Source: Planotetraspora mira (GTDB lineage Bacteria; Actinomycetota; Actinomycetes; Streptosporangiales; Streptosporangiaceae). From it: a stretch of 64,000 nucleotides of DNA. Position numbers and translations under genes: made by a program. The notes beneath the pieces are model-generated. The model was not told the DNA's origin and searched no databases. It worked only from the letters and a program-made list of their open reading frames with translations. Of the stretch, positions 8,411-16,918 are shown piece after piece. How positions within the stretch are numbered: the stretch's first letter is position 1; every line of letters begins with the position of its first letter. The stretch lies in the NCBI RefSeq assembly GCF_016863275.1, contig NZ_BOOO01000002.1:62001-126000 (forward strand), in the 5' to 3' direction.

Positions 8411-8455
8411 TTGACAAGCTCGGGCAACTGTGGGTTACATGGACTAAATCGTCCA
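8411..8455 (+). promoter_or_regulatory. Putative promoter overlapped by palindromic operator (site 2)
   Basis: TTGACA at 8411-8416 and TTACAT at 8435-8440 (18-bp spacing) look like a sigma-70-type promoter. The palindrome TGGACTAAATCGTCCA (8440-8455), matching site 1 at 8152 in its TGGAC...TCGTCCA frame, begins at the end of the -10 box. This is a classic repressor arrangement. It would read toward the plus-strand kinase, 337 bp further on. The rest of 8009-8791 shows no credible gene. Confidence 0.45.
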
Positions 8456-8791
8456 ATATAAGTCAGTGCGGCGACTGCTCGACCAGGCGCGCGAGCGCTG
8501 CCGGTGGCCGGTCATCATGCCAACCTCGAACCATGGCACCGCCCCACTGCACTGAGACTCCAGGGCTATGCGGCCCGCAGGTGGTGCCCGCCCAGGAAAG
8601 GGAACGGCGGCCACCCGAGAAGCAAATCGCGGATGGCTGAGGCTGTTCCTGAGCCACTCGACGTCCGTGTGGATCAGCGATCAGCTTGAAAGACACAGCA
8701 GCGATGAAACAACCAACCGAGATCGCCAATGACTTGCGGGCAGTGGCCCGCTCAGAAGAACTGGTCGGACACCCAGGAAAACGGTGAAGCG

Positions 8792-9988
8792 ATGCCGCCA
8801 CTGTGTCCCATTCAGGTGCGCTACACGACGGTAGCCACGCTGCTTGCCCTCGTGACCGCAGTCATGATCGGCGTGAGCATGGATCTGGCGGTCCGCCACC
8901 GGGTTCGAGACGAGGCGTTCCTCAACGCCGAGAAGACCACCCTCTGGTGGAGCGCGCATGTGCGGGTCGGGCAATTGCCACACCCCATCCCCACCTCCGC
9001 CGGCATCGATCTCATCCAAGTGGTGGACGCCGGGGGCAGGATTGTGAACGCCAGCCCTCAGACGGGCCGGGCGCCCCTCAGCATGTTCAGACCGGAGCCC
9101 GGCAACCGCGTGCAGCGGCGGACCGAGTGCCTCCCGGACGAGCGGTGTGTCCTGCTCGTGGCCGACAGGATCTCACTGGATGCGGATTCCCCTGTCGTGT
9201 ACGCCGGCGCGGTGGAGCCGTCGATTCTGTCGACGCACGACCTCGAGTACGCCATCGCGGCGTCCACGCTGCTGATGACGGTGCTGTCGGGATGGCTGAC
9301 GTGGCGGATGACGGGCCGCTCACTGCGCCCGCTGAAGCTGCAGTGCCAACTGGCCTCCACTACGTCCCACGAACTCCGCAATCCGATCGCCGGCCTGCGG
9401 GTGCAACTGGAGGAGGCACTGCTCTACCCCGATCAGATCAATCCGCGTGACACGATTCAGGGAGCCCTGTCGACCATCGACCGGCTCGAGGCGATTGTCG
9501 AGGACCTGTTGCTGCTGGCCCGACTGTGCGACGGTGAACCGGCGCCGTCCGAGCCGATCGACCTCGGAGCGCTGGTGACGGCGGAGGCGGGGACGCCCTC
9601 CCACACCATGCCGGTGCATGCTCAGGTGACCGGGGATGTGTGGGTGCACGGCTCACGAACCCAGCTGATCCGGCTGCTGAACAACCTGGTGAGCAACGCG
9701 CGGCGGCACGCCGAGACCGGCGTCACGGTATCCGTCACGTCCGCTGACGGCCAAGCGGTCATGGCGGTGACCGATGACGGAGCCGGCATCGAACCGGCCG
9801 ACCGTGAGCGAGTTTTCGAGCGGTTCGTACGTCTGGAAGACGGACGCCGCCGTGACGCCACCGGTAGCGGGCTCGGCCTTGCGATCTCCCGCGACATCGC
9901 CCATGCCCATCGCGGAAGTCTGCGAATCGAGGACTCCCCCCGCGGCGCCCGGTTCGTTCTCCGGCTGCCGTTGATGGGGGAAAAATGA
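8792..9988 (+). CDS. Membrane-bound sensor histidine kinase with a deleted HAMP linker
   Basis: 398 residues. The first membrane helix is at about 10-35 (YTTVATLLALVTAVMIGVSMD), an extracytoplasmic region carries two Cys residues (ECLPDERC), and the second helix is near 160-180 (YAIAASTLLMTVLSGWLTW). Only about 15 residues then separate RMTGRSLRPLK from the His box TTSHELRNPI, so most of the roughly 50-residue HAMP domain expected there is missing. The catalytic core is complete: NNLVSNARRHA, DDGAGI, FERFVRLED, GSGLGLAI. I chose the ATG at 8792 over an upstream start because it places the membrane helix near the N-terminus. There is no adjacent response regulator. Confidence 0.8.
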   Translation: MPPLCPIQVRYTTVATLLALVTAVMIGVSMDLAVRHRVRDEAFLNAEKTTLWWSAHVRVGQLPHPIPTSAGIDLIQVVDAGGRIVNASPQTGRAPLSMFRPEPGNRVQRRTECLPDERCVLLVADRISLDADSPVVYAGAVEPSILSTHDLEYAIAASTLLMTVLSGWLTWRMTGRSLRPLKLQCQLASTTSHELRNPIAGLRVQLEEALLYPDQINPRDTIQGALSTIDRLEAIVEDLLLLARLCDGEPAPSEPIDLGALVTAEAGTPSHTMPVHAQVTGDVWVHGSRTQLIRLLNNLVSNARRHAETGVTVSVTSADGQAVMAVTDDGAGIEPADRERVFERFVRLEDGRRRDATGSGLGLAISRDIAHAHRGSLRIEDSPRGARFVLRLPLMGEK

Positions 9989-10010
9989 ACCGCCGGCCCA
10001 GCAGCCCGTT

Positions 10011-10160
10011 CTAACCGACCAACTCCAGCCCTTCGGCGCGGGCCTGGTCGACCAGCTTGGCCACCAGCTCCCGGTCCGACGCTTCATGCTCTTCCGCGTC
10101 ACCGCGGCGTTCTCCAGGTCCATCGCTTCGGATGCCTGGATCAACGTACTCGTCACAGGT
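10011..10160 (-). pseudogene. Remnant of an IS256-family transposase N-terminus
   Basis: On the minus strand one frame reads ASDRELVAKLVDQARAEGLELVG, very like the N-terminal region of actinobacterial IS256-type transposases, where it is normally followed by a GEGGLL block. Here it ends in a stop at 10011. The preceding part is in another frame (ASEAMDLENAAVTRKSMK), so the piece is both frameshifted and truncated. Only about 45 codons remain. The family call rests on recalled similarity. Confidence 0.4.
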
Positions 10161-10491
10161 GTCTCCTTGATCAGGAGTTACACCGTTCGTCTTACAGTCC
10201 CGGAGCAAGAAGTCACAACCGTTGAGCCCGCCAGGCCGCAGCCCCGGAGGGACGAGCACCCGGGTTCGCGGCTACGTCCCAACAGGTCCCCAGTTCCGTT
10301 CCAGTTCCGTCCGAGGGCGTAAAACGTCAGAAGTCGACGGGAGACGTTGAGAGCTGTATTGCCTGGTCAGTGCACTACTCGACGTGATCGGCGCAGGTGA
10401 CGGAGTAGCAGGTGAGAGTTCGACTGGTGCTCAGGGAAACACGCGGGGCTGTGCATGTCAGAATCGCCGACGTCGTTCAGGAGGTTTCCCC
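10161..10491. other. Intergenic, no gene seen
   Basis: No credible ORF, tRNA or strong hairpin. It contains the upstream region of the small membrane protein gene at 10492. Confidence 0.4.
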
Positions 10492-10749
10492 ATGGCCGCA
10501 CCACGACGGCTCTTCGACATCCGCCGCGTGATCGGCGGGCTGTTCGCCGTGTACGGAGTGATCCTCACGGTGACCGGTTTCCTCGACGGCTCCTCCGCCA
10601 TCCACAAGGCGGAGGGCGTCCGCATCAATCTGTGGACGGGACTCGCCATGCTCGTGGTGGCCGCCGCCTTCCTGGTCTGGGAACGGCTGCGCCCGGCCGA
10701 CACGCCCGATTCCCCGGATGAGGAGCCGGACGGCTCGCTCAATGCGTGA
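10492..10749 (+). CDS. Small two-helix membrane protein
   Basis: 85 residues beginning MAAPRRLFDIRR. The ATG at 10492 is preceded by a perfect AGGAGG (10479-10484), which fixes the start. There are two hydrophobic helices (about residues 12-30, IGGLFAVYGVILTVTGF, and 45-65, NLWTGLAMLVVAAAFLVWERL) and an acidic, proline-rich tail. This pattern is common among actinobacterial hypothetical membrane proteins. No function can be assigned. It overlaps the end of the convergent sugar-binding protein gene by 11 bp. Confidence 0.8.
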   Translation: MAAPRRLFDIRRVIGGLFAVYGVILTVTGFLDGSSAIHKAEGVRINLWTGLAMLVVAAAFLVWERLRPADTPDSPDEEPDGSLNA

Positions 10750-11860
10750 CGCTCATGGACGGCCTCGCCGGCCCTGCGGGACGGCGGACGACTTCGCCGG
10801 GAGTCAGGAGCCCGTCCTTGACCACGGTCGCGATGACGTTGGCGCTCGTGACCACGACCGGCGGCGTGATCATCGCCGGGATCGCCACCGTGGTCCCGTT
10901 GACCACGGTGGCCGTGCCGTACACGATCCGGCCTGAGCCGAGGTCGACGGCGAGCCTGGCCGCGTTGCCCGCCTCCGGCGCGACGGGCTTGTACACGGTC
11001 ATCGTCTGAGCGCCGTTCAGGATTCGCTGGATGGCCGAGACCTCGGCGCCCTCGCCGGTCAGCGGGGTTCCGGGGCTCAGACGGGCACGCACCATGATCG
11101 CGGCCACCCCGGCCGCCATGCGGTCGTCGGCCACGTAGACACCGACGACCTTCTGCGCGCCGAGGACGGTGAACGCGTTCGCGGCGGCCGCGGCGGCCGT
11201 CTCCGGGCTGCGGGACGGGATGTCGTACTCCCTGCCGATGGTCACCTGGCCGTCCAGGACCGCGTGCGCGCCCGCCTTGACGTCGGCCGCGGCTCGGTCG
11301 GCCGGCGACCCGTTGATCATCACGATCGGACCGCGCCGGAGGTCGCCTCCGGCCCTGATCGCCTCGAGCAGCGCCTGCCCCTGCATCCGGCCGATCTGGT
11401 GGTCGTCGTAGGAGACGTAGGCGTCGATCGGCCCGTTCGCCAGCCGGTCGTACGCGACGACCTTGGCTCCGTGGAACTTGGCCCTGGCGACCGCCGACGC
11501 GATCGCCTTCACGTCCACGGCGCCGAGGATGAACACCTTGATCCCCTCGGACAACATCGCGTCCATCTGCCGTTCCTGACGGATGTGGTCACGCTCAGCG
11601 TTGGCGTAGACGACCTCACACCGGGGGCACAGAGCGGCCAGGGCCTTGGTGATGGACGGCCTGTCGTACTTGTCGTAGCGGCTGTCGCCCTTCTCCGGAA
11701 GCAACAGGCCGATCCTGAAGCCTTCGCGGACCGTGCCGACCGCGCCGAGCGGGCGTGGAGCACCACATGCCGCGAGGCCGATGAGGGAGATGAGGAAGAC
11801 GCCGGCCACCGCGAAGCGAAAACCCTGTCTCCCCACAGCAAAACCCCCAGGTAGCCGCAA
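10739..11860 (-). CDS. Sugar ABC transporter substrate-binding lipoprotein (XylF/ChvE-like)
   Basis: 373 residues. A signal peptide ends in a lipobox (LIGLAAC), so the mature protein is probably membrane-tethered. The following sequence has the type I periplasmic binding protein pattern of the xylose/ribose group: FRIGLLLPEKGDSRYDKYD, then EGIKVFILGAVDVKAIASAVARAKFHGAKVVAYDRL, VSYDDHQIGRMQGQALL and VVGVYVADDRMAAGV. No permease or ATPase genes are adjacent, so it is an orphan binding protein. It could serve a transporter elsewhere or act in sensing. The start is uncertain within a few codons. Confidence 0.8.
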   Translation of the reverse strand: MRLPGGFAVGRQGFRFAVAGVFLISLIGLAACGAPRPLGAVGTVREGFRIGLLLPEKGDSRYDKYDRPSITKALAALCPRCEVVYANAERDHIRQERQMDAMLSEGIKVFILGAVDVKAIASAVARAKFHGAKVVAYDRLANGPIDAYVSYDDHQIGRMQGQALLEAIRAGGDLRRGPIVMINGSPADRAAADVKAGAHAVLDGQVTIGREYDIPSRSPETAAAAAANAFTVLGAQKVVGVYVADDRMAAGVAAIMVRARLSPGTPLTGEGAEVSAIQRILNGAQTMTVYKPVAPEAGNAARLAVDLGSGRIVYGTATVVNGTTVAIPAMITPPVVVTSANVIATVVKDGLLTPGEVVRRPAGPARPSMSVTH

Positions 11861-12229
11861 GAGCCATCAACCCAGGCCGTACCCGAGCATTTGCCGCATG
11901 ATGCCCACGTATACCTCGTGCGGGCCGCACGCTGGGCTGTTCTTGGCGCTGATCACCCGAGTCGCGGCGCAATCCCGGCATCGGGGCGGCCAGAGAGAGG
12001 GGGAATCCCGGTGATCGCCACGATCAGCGGGCGTCAGGGCTGACGGGAGCCCGGTGTCCACCGGTCCGGGGTCCGGCTCCCGGCGATCTCCCGCCCGATT
12101 GCCCATACCGCCCCCGAGGCCGTACGTCTTCCCAGGCCTCGACCTCGGCTCGGGCTGATAACGATCAGCACGACTCCTCCGTTGGGACGATCCACACACG
12201 GACTAAGTTGTGAGAGACTCCTTCACTGC
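11861..12229. other. Intergenic, no gene seen
   Basis: Upstream of the sugar-binding lipoprotein gene and of the tRNA gene. No convincing ORF. Nothing else could be supported. Confidence 0.4.
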
Positions 12230-12306
12230 GGGGCGGTAGCTCAGCCGGTCAGAGCATCGGACTCATAATCCGTGGGTCGTGGGTTCAAGTCCCACCCGCC
12301 CTACCA
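12230..12306 (+). tRNA. tRNA with anticodon CAT (elongator Met or Ile2)
   Basis: A complete cloverleaf with encoded CCA: acceptor GGGGCGG/CCGCCCT, D arm with GCTC...GAGC, anticodon arm GGACTCATAATCC giving CAT, T arm GTGGG-TTCAAGT-CCCAC, then ACCA. A CAT anticodon can be elongator Met, or Ile2 if the C is modified to lysidine; sequence alone does not separate them here. The gene is the attachment site of the neighbouring element remnants: its 3' half is repeated at 18098. Confidence 0.92.
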
Positions 12307-12320
12307 AGTTTGATCAGGGA
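12261..12320 (+). repeat. attL-like direct repeat (tRNA 3' half plus 14 bp)
   Basis: From ACTCATAATCC in the tRNA anticodon loop to AAGTTTGATCAGGGA past the CCA end. The same sequence with one base change and one 1-bp deletion is at 18098-18156. Weaker similarity continues for about 160 bp beyond both copies, including shared GTATGCC and CATACG blocks, so what follows each copy has a common origin. Confidence 0.8.
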
Positions 12321-12550
12321 TTCGCGGCCTGAGCTGCGGAAACTACGATGATCGCCATCGCGGGGACATGCAGCCGAAGGCCGCCAAAAGCAGCCGTATG
12401 CCAGTGGTCGCGGAACATACGCGGAATGCTCGCGGAGCCGTTTTCCCAGGTGAGCATGGCGGTTTCGGCGCCTCGTTTGGCAATTTCTCGCCCATACGCT
12501 GAGGGACCCCAAGGGATCTCTCGAGGTCCTGTCGGATGGGTTTCAGCGCC

Positions 12551-13047
12551 TCATACGGCGAGCGCTTCCAAGATCCGGCGGTTAGCCAGCTCGCGTTGAC
12601 CTTCAATGCACTTGGCGTAGACCCGCAGCATCACGTCGACGCCATGCCCCGCCCGTTCCGCGGCTTCCGGTGCATGGACTCCCGCGTTGAGCCACAGGGA
12701 GGCGGCCGCGTGTCGCTGATCGTATGGCCGGGCCGCCAGGGCGAGGCGACCAGTTCGGGGGGCAGTGCGTAGCCCCGAACCTCTTTCCAGATCTTCGAGA
12801 CGGTCGAGCCGGAGAACGCCTTACCACTCTCGGTGCGGAACAGTCGTCCGTCATCGGCGACGCCGTGCCCCGCGATGTGGTCGCGCGGGATCGCCACGAG
12901 TTCCGGCGGGATAGGTACCGCTCGCGTCTCCTTGGCCCCGCGATGCTTGAGCCCTCGTTCGTCGTGGGTCTCCCCCGAGTCGGTGTATCGCTTGCTGCTC
13001 TCCGGCCGGGTCTTGGCCAAGGTGAGCAGTCCCCAGCCCTCTTGAGG
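12551..13047 (-). pseudogene. Tyrosine recombinase (integrase), decayed C-terminal part
   Basis: Reading right to left: WGLLTLAKTRPESSKRYTDSGETHDERGLKHRG...VPIPPELV in one frame, then FSGSTVSKIWKEVR. After a frameshift near 12740 it continues as RPYDQRHAAASLWLNAGVH...AERAGHGVDVMLRVYAKC and a stop at 12551. The RH of the second catalytic box and the final VYAK tyrosine motif are present. The N-terminal half and the first catalytic arginine are missing. It sits just inside attL in the orientation typical of actinobacterial integrative elements, so it is the decayed integrase of the element in tRNA(CAT). Confidence 0.8.
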
Positions 13048-13167
13048 CGCCCTGACTCACGCGGACATATTGGCCTTCACCTCAGACGCGGCAAAACGCT
13101 GCCTGATGCAGCACTAGATTTCCAACGACCTCACGGAATGATGCGGACCTCGGATCAGGCCGGATCG

Positions 13168-13698
13168 CTATGACGCCCCACCCTCATCAACCGGGTCTAT
13201 ATTCGATGCCTCCGGCAGATCGCCGCCGCAGAAGACACACACGAAGTCACCCTCGCGCACGATGTTGAGCTCCTGGCAGTGGGGACAGCACCGGAACAAC
13301 ACCGCCTGTGTGAAGCCAGACGGGTGCCTCAGCCCGGCTCTGTCCAATGCCTCCGCGACGACCGACCACGAGCTGATGTCCGGGCAATAGCCGGTCGATT
13401 GGTTGCTGACCTCTCCAACCACCCAGCGACCGGCCTCACGACTGACACTCATCTCGCCCGCGCTCAGGACCCGGGCGCCGCCAGCGCACGCCACATGCTC
13501 GCTGCGACGCGGCGCCAACCGCAGCACCCCGTCCATGTCGATGACGAAGGTAAATGGTTCAGCCAGTTCGGCCGACGGTAGCTCAGAAGCCCAGCCATCA
13601 AAGTCGGCTATCGAAACGATCATTCGGCCTTCACTGCCTGGCCGGGCCAAGGCCCTCAGGTCAGCAGGCCCCACGTACCGGTAACTCCGCCTCCCCAT
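13168..13698 (-). CDS. Hypothetical protein with C-terminal zinc ribbon
   Basis: About 176 residues starting MGRRSYRYVGP. The first 60 residues contain a RSYRYVGPADLRAL opening, the middle is globular, and the C-terminus has a CCPHCQELN ... FVCVFCGGDLP knuckle pair typical of a treble-clef or zinc-ribbon site. No membrane segment. It lies between two integrase stumps in the element remnant and is followed at 13881 by another zinc-ribbon gene in the same direction. Function unknown. Short stand-alone proteins of this style in actinobacterial elements are often orphan immunity proteins, but this is only a possibility. Confidence 0.65.
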   Translation of the reverse strand: MGRRSYRYVGPADLRALARPGSEGRMIVSIADFDGWASELPSAELAEPFTFVIDMDGVLRLAPRRSEHVACAGGARVLSAGEMSVSREAGRWVVGEVSNQSTGYCPDISSWSVVAEALDRAGLRHPSGFTQAVLFRCCPHCQELNIVREGDFVCVFCGGDLPEASNIDPVDEGGAS

Positions 13699-13722
13699 GT
13701 TCACGCAGGTCAACCTGGACCA

Positions 13723-13850
13723 TCAAAACAGACCCTGAGCATCCTCTATTCGCCGATTCGCGATCTCGCGTTGCCCTTCGATGCATTCGGCGTTGACCCT
13801 GAGCATGACGTCCACACCGTGGCTGGCACGCTGCCGCTCGGCGGTGGGTC
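13723..13850 (-). pseudogene. Second integrase C-terminal stump
   Basis: The minus strand reads ASHGVDVMLRVNAECIEGQREIANRRIEDAQG then a stop at 13723. This is the terminal helix of the same integrase family as at 12551 (AGHGVDVMLRVYAKCIEGQRELANRRI), but with Asn replacing the catalytic Tyr (RVNAE for RVYAK). An in-frame stop lies just upstream. It is an independent, diverged relic of another integration. Confidence 0.7.
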
Positions 13851-13880
13851 AGGCCTACGGGACGATCAGTCGGCGAAGGC

Positions 13881-14243
13881 CTACTTCGAGTTGGCGATGT
13901 CGCGTAGCCCGAGCGCTTCTGCGTCGGTCAGTCCTTCGCGAGCTGCCACCCGGAGCCGTGCCCGAACCTGCGCACTCGTGCGCGGGCGGTATTTCGGGTC
14001 TCTCGAGCAACCACAGGTCTCGAATCCCTCATAGCGCAGGCCGGCCCCCAGAACGGCCGCGACTGCCGCCCACTGGCTGTCGTCGGTTTTGCGTGGTGCG
14101 GCGAAGTCGTGGCCGGCGAAGACCATCGGAGTCCGGCAGCGCGTGCAAAGGTGCCCTGCGCTGTCCCATAGCAATTTGTGACTCTGGCGGCAGGGAACGC
14201 ACACGTAGTGGACCTTGTAGACGACCTCCGCATAGGTACACAC
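13881..14243 (-). CDS. Zinc-ribbon protein of the family often mislabelled deoxyxylulose-5-phosphate synthase
   Basis: 120 residues. VHYVCVPCRQSHK and HLCTRCRTPM form a CxxC...CxxC zinc ribbon in the first 45 residues, followed by the family-specific core FAGHDFAAPRKTDDSQWAAVAAVLGAGLRYEGFETCGCSRDPKYRPRT. I recall this core from short Streptomyces proteins that carry the DXP-synthase name in databases. It has no thiamine-enzyme motif, so that name is wrong. The real function is unknown. The start could be the Met at 14243 or an internal Val nearer VHYVC. Confidence 0.65.
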   Translation of the reverse strand: MCTYAEVVYKVHYVCVPCRQSHKLLWDSAGHLCTRCRTPMVFAGHDFAAPRKTDDSQWAAVAAVLGAGLRYEGFETCGCSRDPKYRPRTSAQVRARLRVAAREGLTDAEALGLRDIANSK

Positions 14244-14427
14244 GGAGACAGGATATGCGCGTCACGTACGCGTCCGTTGATCGCGATCTTTAACACGCTG
14301 ACCACGCGCCATGTAGGTGGTGGGCAGCGGAGCGCCCGGTTCACCTAGCTCTTATGATCAAGCGGTACGTCTCGTAGCCTGGCTGGCGCGAAGTCGACCA
14401 TGGCATTGCGCAGCAGGGAGCGGATAC

Positions 14428-14940
14428 GTGGGTACCAGCTACGAGTACTACCGGGCTGCGGATAGCGATGCCGCGCTAGTGGACCCGGAGACGCCAAGGG
14501 TCATCGAGCCAGGGGTCACACGCGGCTTCGATGCCGTCGACGCCGGGAAAATCGACCCTGAGAGCGAGTTCTGCGATCTGGTCGCGCTCGTCCTCGATGC
14601 CCCCCGCTCGCAGGGTCTTCTCGGCCTTACCTACTTGTATCCGCCGCCCGAAGGAGCTCCGCGGAGCCTTGAAGAGGCAGACGCCCTCCCCGAAGACTCC
14701 CCGTACTTGATAGGGCCAGGCATCGCTGAGTTTGCGGTGCACGTCCGGGATGCCCTCGCCGGGATCGACGATGAACGTCTCTCCGCTCTGGCGATCCAAT
14801 GGTCGGAGACCGAGCAGTTCACTCAATATCGCGGTGTGGATTCGCAGGACCTGTTGCTGTTGATCGAAGATTTCGTGGGCCTCGCCCGCCGAGCCAAGGA
14901 CAACGACCAGATGCTCTACTGCTGGATGGGCGGATGGTAG
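14428..14940 (+). CDS. Hypothetical protein, 170 residues
   Basis: The GTG start at 14428 is preceded by GGGAG nine bases upstream. The sequence opens GTSYEYYRAADSDAALV and has an acidic, soluble C-terminal half with QYRGVDSQDLLLLIEDFVGLARRAK and ends MLYCWMGGW. No signal or membrane segment. The N-terminal YEYYRAADxxxA pattern recurs in actinobacterial hypothetical proteins, and in overall plan it resembles DUF1877-like proteins, but I cannot confirm that. Located inside the integrative-element remnant. Confidence 0.55.
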   Translation: MGTSYEYYRAADSDAALVDPETPRVIEPGVTRGFDAVDAGKIDPESEFCDLVALVLDAPRSQGLLGLTYLYPPPEGAPRSLEEADALPEDSPYLIGPGIAEFAVHVRDALAGIDDERLSALAIQWSETEQFTQYRGVDSQDLLLLIEDFVGLARRAKDNDQMLYCWMGGW

Positions 14941-14961
14941 TGCGGGACGTGAATCGCCGAC

Positions 14962-15138
14962 ATGGATGACGCCCCACACTGCACAGACGAGTCCTCAGCC
15001 TGCCCGGCGTGCGGTGCTGGACCCGAGCAGTCCAGCGACCCCGAACGCATGTGGACAAGCATCTGCTACTGCGGCCATCCCCGCTACTACGACTACAAGC
15101 ACCGCGACGGCACCTGCCCATGCCTGACCGTCCGTTGA
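14962..15138 (+). CDS. Small cysteine-rich protein (58 residues)
   Basis: An ATG at 14962, 21 bp after the preceding stop, opens a 58-codon ORF with seven cysteines: one near the N-terminus, a CPAC pair (residues 14-17), CYC in the middle (about 35-37) and a CPC near the end. PRYYDYKHRDGTC lies between the last groups. The spacing suggests a compact double zinc knuckle. Its position directly behind the 14428 gene on the same strand suggests co-transcription. No family recognised. Confidence 0.45.
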   Translation: MDDAPHCTDESSACPACGAGPEQSSDPERMWTSICYCGHPRYYDYKHRDGTCPCLTVR

Positions 15139-15450
15139 CGGAGAGCCCTACATGGGGCACTCGGCTCCGGGATGATCGCCACGCCGCCGCCCACTGGCTA
15201 GTTGCCAAGCGCAGCACCGTGATCGTCGGGCCATTAGCGGGCCATTAGCCAGGGTGATGAGGGGTCAACCACGGTCACTCAGGACCGGCCCGAAGCCCAG
15301 CTCAGCGCCACCACAAGGCGTGATCCATACGCTTCCCAAGCTGACAGCCCGGATTCGGAGTCCCGTCGTCGTCGTTCAAGGACCCCATCCGTGCAGGCCA
15401 GAGCTAAGGAAGGCTCGCACAAGTGCACCTACGGGGCTAGTCTCCCGGCT

Positions 15451-15816
15451 ATGAAGCGATCTCCACTGATCACTCACATCTCTTGGGGCCGCATGGTCGT
15501 CGAGGGGGTGGGTGAAGGAAAGGACTTCAAGCTGTACCCCGGCGGTGGTCGAGCCTGGGACTGGAACGAGACGGGTACGCGTCACGCTCCAGGCATCCAG
15601 CCCGCCGACGTTAGCGAACTACTCGACCACGGCAGCCAGGTGGTCGTCCTCTCCCAAGGGATGGACTTGGTCCTTCAGACGTGCCCGGAAACCCTGGACT
15701 TGCTGAAGCAGAAGGGCATCGAGGTCTTCGTAGAGGAGACGAGGGCAGCGGTTGAGCGCTACAACGCTTTAGCTGAGACCACCCCAGTGGGGGGCCTGTT
15801 CCACTCGACATGCTGA
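15451..15816 (+). CDS. Mth938-like domain protein
   Basis: 121 residues with the Mth938/DUF498 (AAMDC-like) pattern: PLITHISWGRMVVEG at the N-terminus, then KDFKLYPGGGRAWDWNETGTRHAPGIQPADV, GSQVVVLSQGM and the C-terminal KGIEVFVEETRAAVERYNAL. The family has a small alpha/beta fold of unknown biochemical role. In actinobacteria it is a short stand-alone protein. I chose the Met at 15451 because the domain starts at its residue 5. Confidence 0.75.
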   Translation: MKRSPLITHISWGRMVVEGVGEGKDFKLYPGGGRAWDWNETGTRHAPGIQPADVSELLDHGSQVVVLSQGMDLVLQTCPETLDLLKQKGIEVFVEETRAAVERYNALAETTPVGGLFHSTC

Positions 15817-15873
15817 CCGCGCAAAGCTACATGCACTGATCTGGCAGCACGAACGACCCAAAGGAGCCGCCGC

Positions 15874-16350
15874 GTGACCGGCCGGAACGACACCGGAGGG
15901 CTGCCGGCCGACGACGAGCATCAGCGATTTGCTCGTTATCTGCAGGACCTGGCACAGGTTCGCGAGGAGAACGAGGCCGACCTAGTGAGTGTCGTCCTCC
16001 GCGATCCGGATGCGACGATGGCGCAGTCCGCGGTGGTCCGCCACCTGGATAACCGGGCAGCACGGTTGCTTACCTACGCGGGGTTCCCCGACTGGGCCCA
16101 GGGCATGGCGACGGTGATCGGAGAGCGGGAGTTCCTCATCCGCCGCCTGCGCGAATGGACCCTACTGAGGTCGATCACCATGGGCGATCCATGGACTCCG
16201 GAGGATCTCGCCACTTCCTCCGATTGGTTCCAGCGCAACGCTGTGGAGACCCTGACCTCACCCGCCGCCCTCACCCTGCTAGCTAGCGAGGGAAGGACAC
16301 GACGCGTTCGCGCCGCTGCCAGCCACCGGATCGCTCAACGACAGCAATAG
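15874..16350 (+). CDS. Hypothetical helical protein, 158 residues
   Basis: The GTG at 15874 has a strong AAAGGAG eight bases upstream. The protein is almost all helical and charged (HQRFARYLQDLAQVREENEADLVSVVLRDPDATMAQSAVVRHLDNRAARL), with a WTLLRSITMGDPWTPEDLATSSDWFQRNAVE segment and a basic C-terminus. There is no motif I can name; the opening resembles HEAT-repeat-like stand-alone proteins found near toxin genes. Located in the integrative-element remnant. Confidence 0.6.
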   Translation: MTGRNDTGGLPADDEHQRFARYLQDLAQVREENEADLVSVVLRDPDATMAQSAVVRHLDNRAARLLTYAGFPDWAQGMATVIGEREFLIRRLREWTLLRSITMGDPWTPEDLATSSDWFQRNAVETLTSPAALTLLASEGRTRRVRAAASHRIAQRQQ

Positions 16351-16522
16351 CCAGGCTCATTTGATCCACAGGTATTGACGATTCTCCGACGTGCCCGCTG
16401 CGTGCCCGTCAGGGTAGTGAATCGAGAGGAGTCACGGTGACTCCGGAGCAAAGTTTCACCCGATCTGAGCTGCTGCGGAGCATGTCAGCCAGTCGCGCGC
16501 CGAAATCTTCCAAACTGGTTGA

Positions 16523-16918
16523 TCACGGAGCGTCTTGGCTGTTCTCCGTACGGATAAGGCTCGCCAGCCAGCCCGACAGCATCTGACTCTCGCGCTGCTG
16601 AGCCTCAGCGTCGCCCTCGATGTAGACGAGAAGCGGAGGGTCGTCGCCCTCGTCGACCATGACGAACTCGAACATGTAGCCCTGCCACGTGGACACCACC
16701 AGAGCATCCGCCGGCAACTCGTAGGAGGTGGGCATGCTGGACACGATGGTTCTTGCCGCCAGACGATTTTCGAGAGCCTCGGGCATGTATGCGACACCAC
16801 CTTGCCTGTGAAAGACCGGGTCGTGCCCTGGGCCGCGGCCGTACCGCCGAAGCCAGTCCTGATAGGCATGCGGTAGATGACTTACCTCGTGGGTCTGGAG
16901 GATGGCATTGATATCCAT
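16523..16918 (-). CDS. SMI1/KNR4 (SUKH) family protein
   Basis: 131 residues starting MDINAILQTHEVSHLPHAYQDWLRRYG, the typical SUKH N-terminal helix-turn, then a variable middle (ALVVSTWQGYMFEFVMVDEGDDPPLLVYIEGD) that follows the family fold. SUKH proteins in bacteria are mostly immunity proteins against polymorphic or contact toxins. No toxin is adjacent, so it would be an orphan. The start at 16918 has GGAAGG upstream; a longer start at 16945 is possible. Confidence 0.65.
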   Translation of the reverse strand: MDINAILQTHEVSHLPHAYQDWLRRYGRGPGHDPVFHRQGGVAYMPEALENRLAARTIVSSMPTSYELPADALVVSTWQGYMFEFVMVDEGDDPPLLVYIEGDAEAQQRESQMLSGWLASLIRTENSQDAP

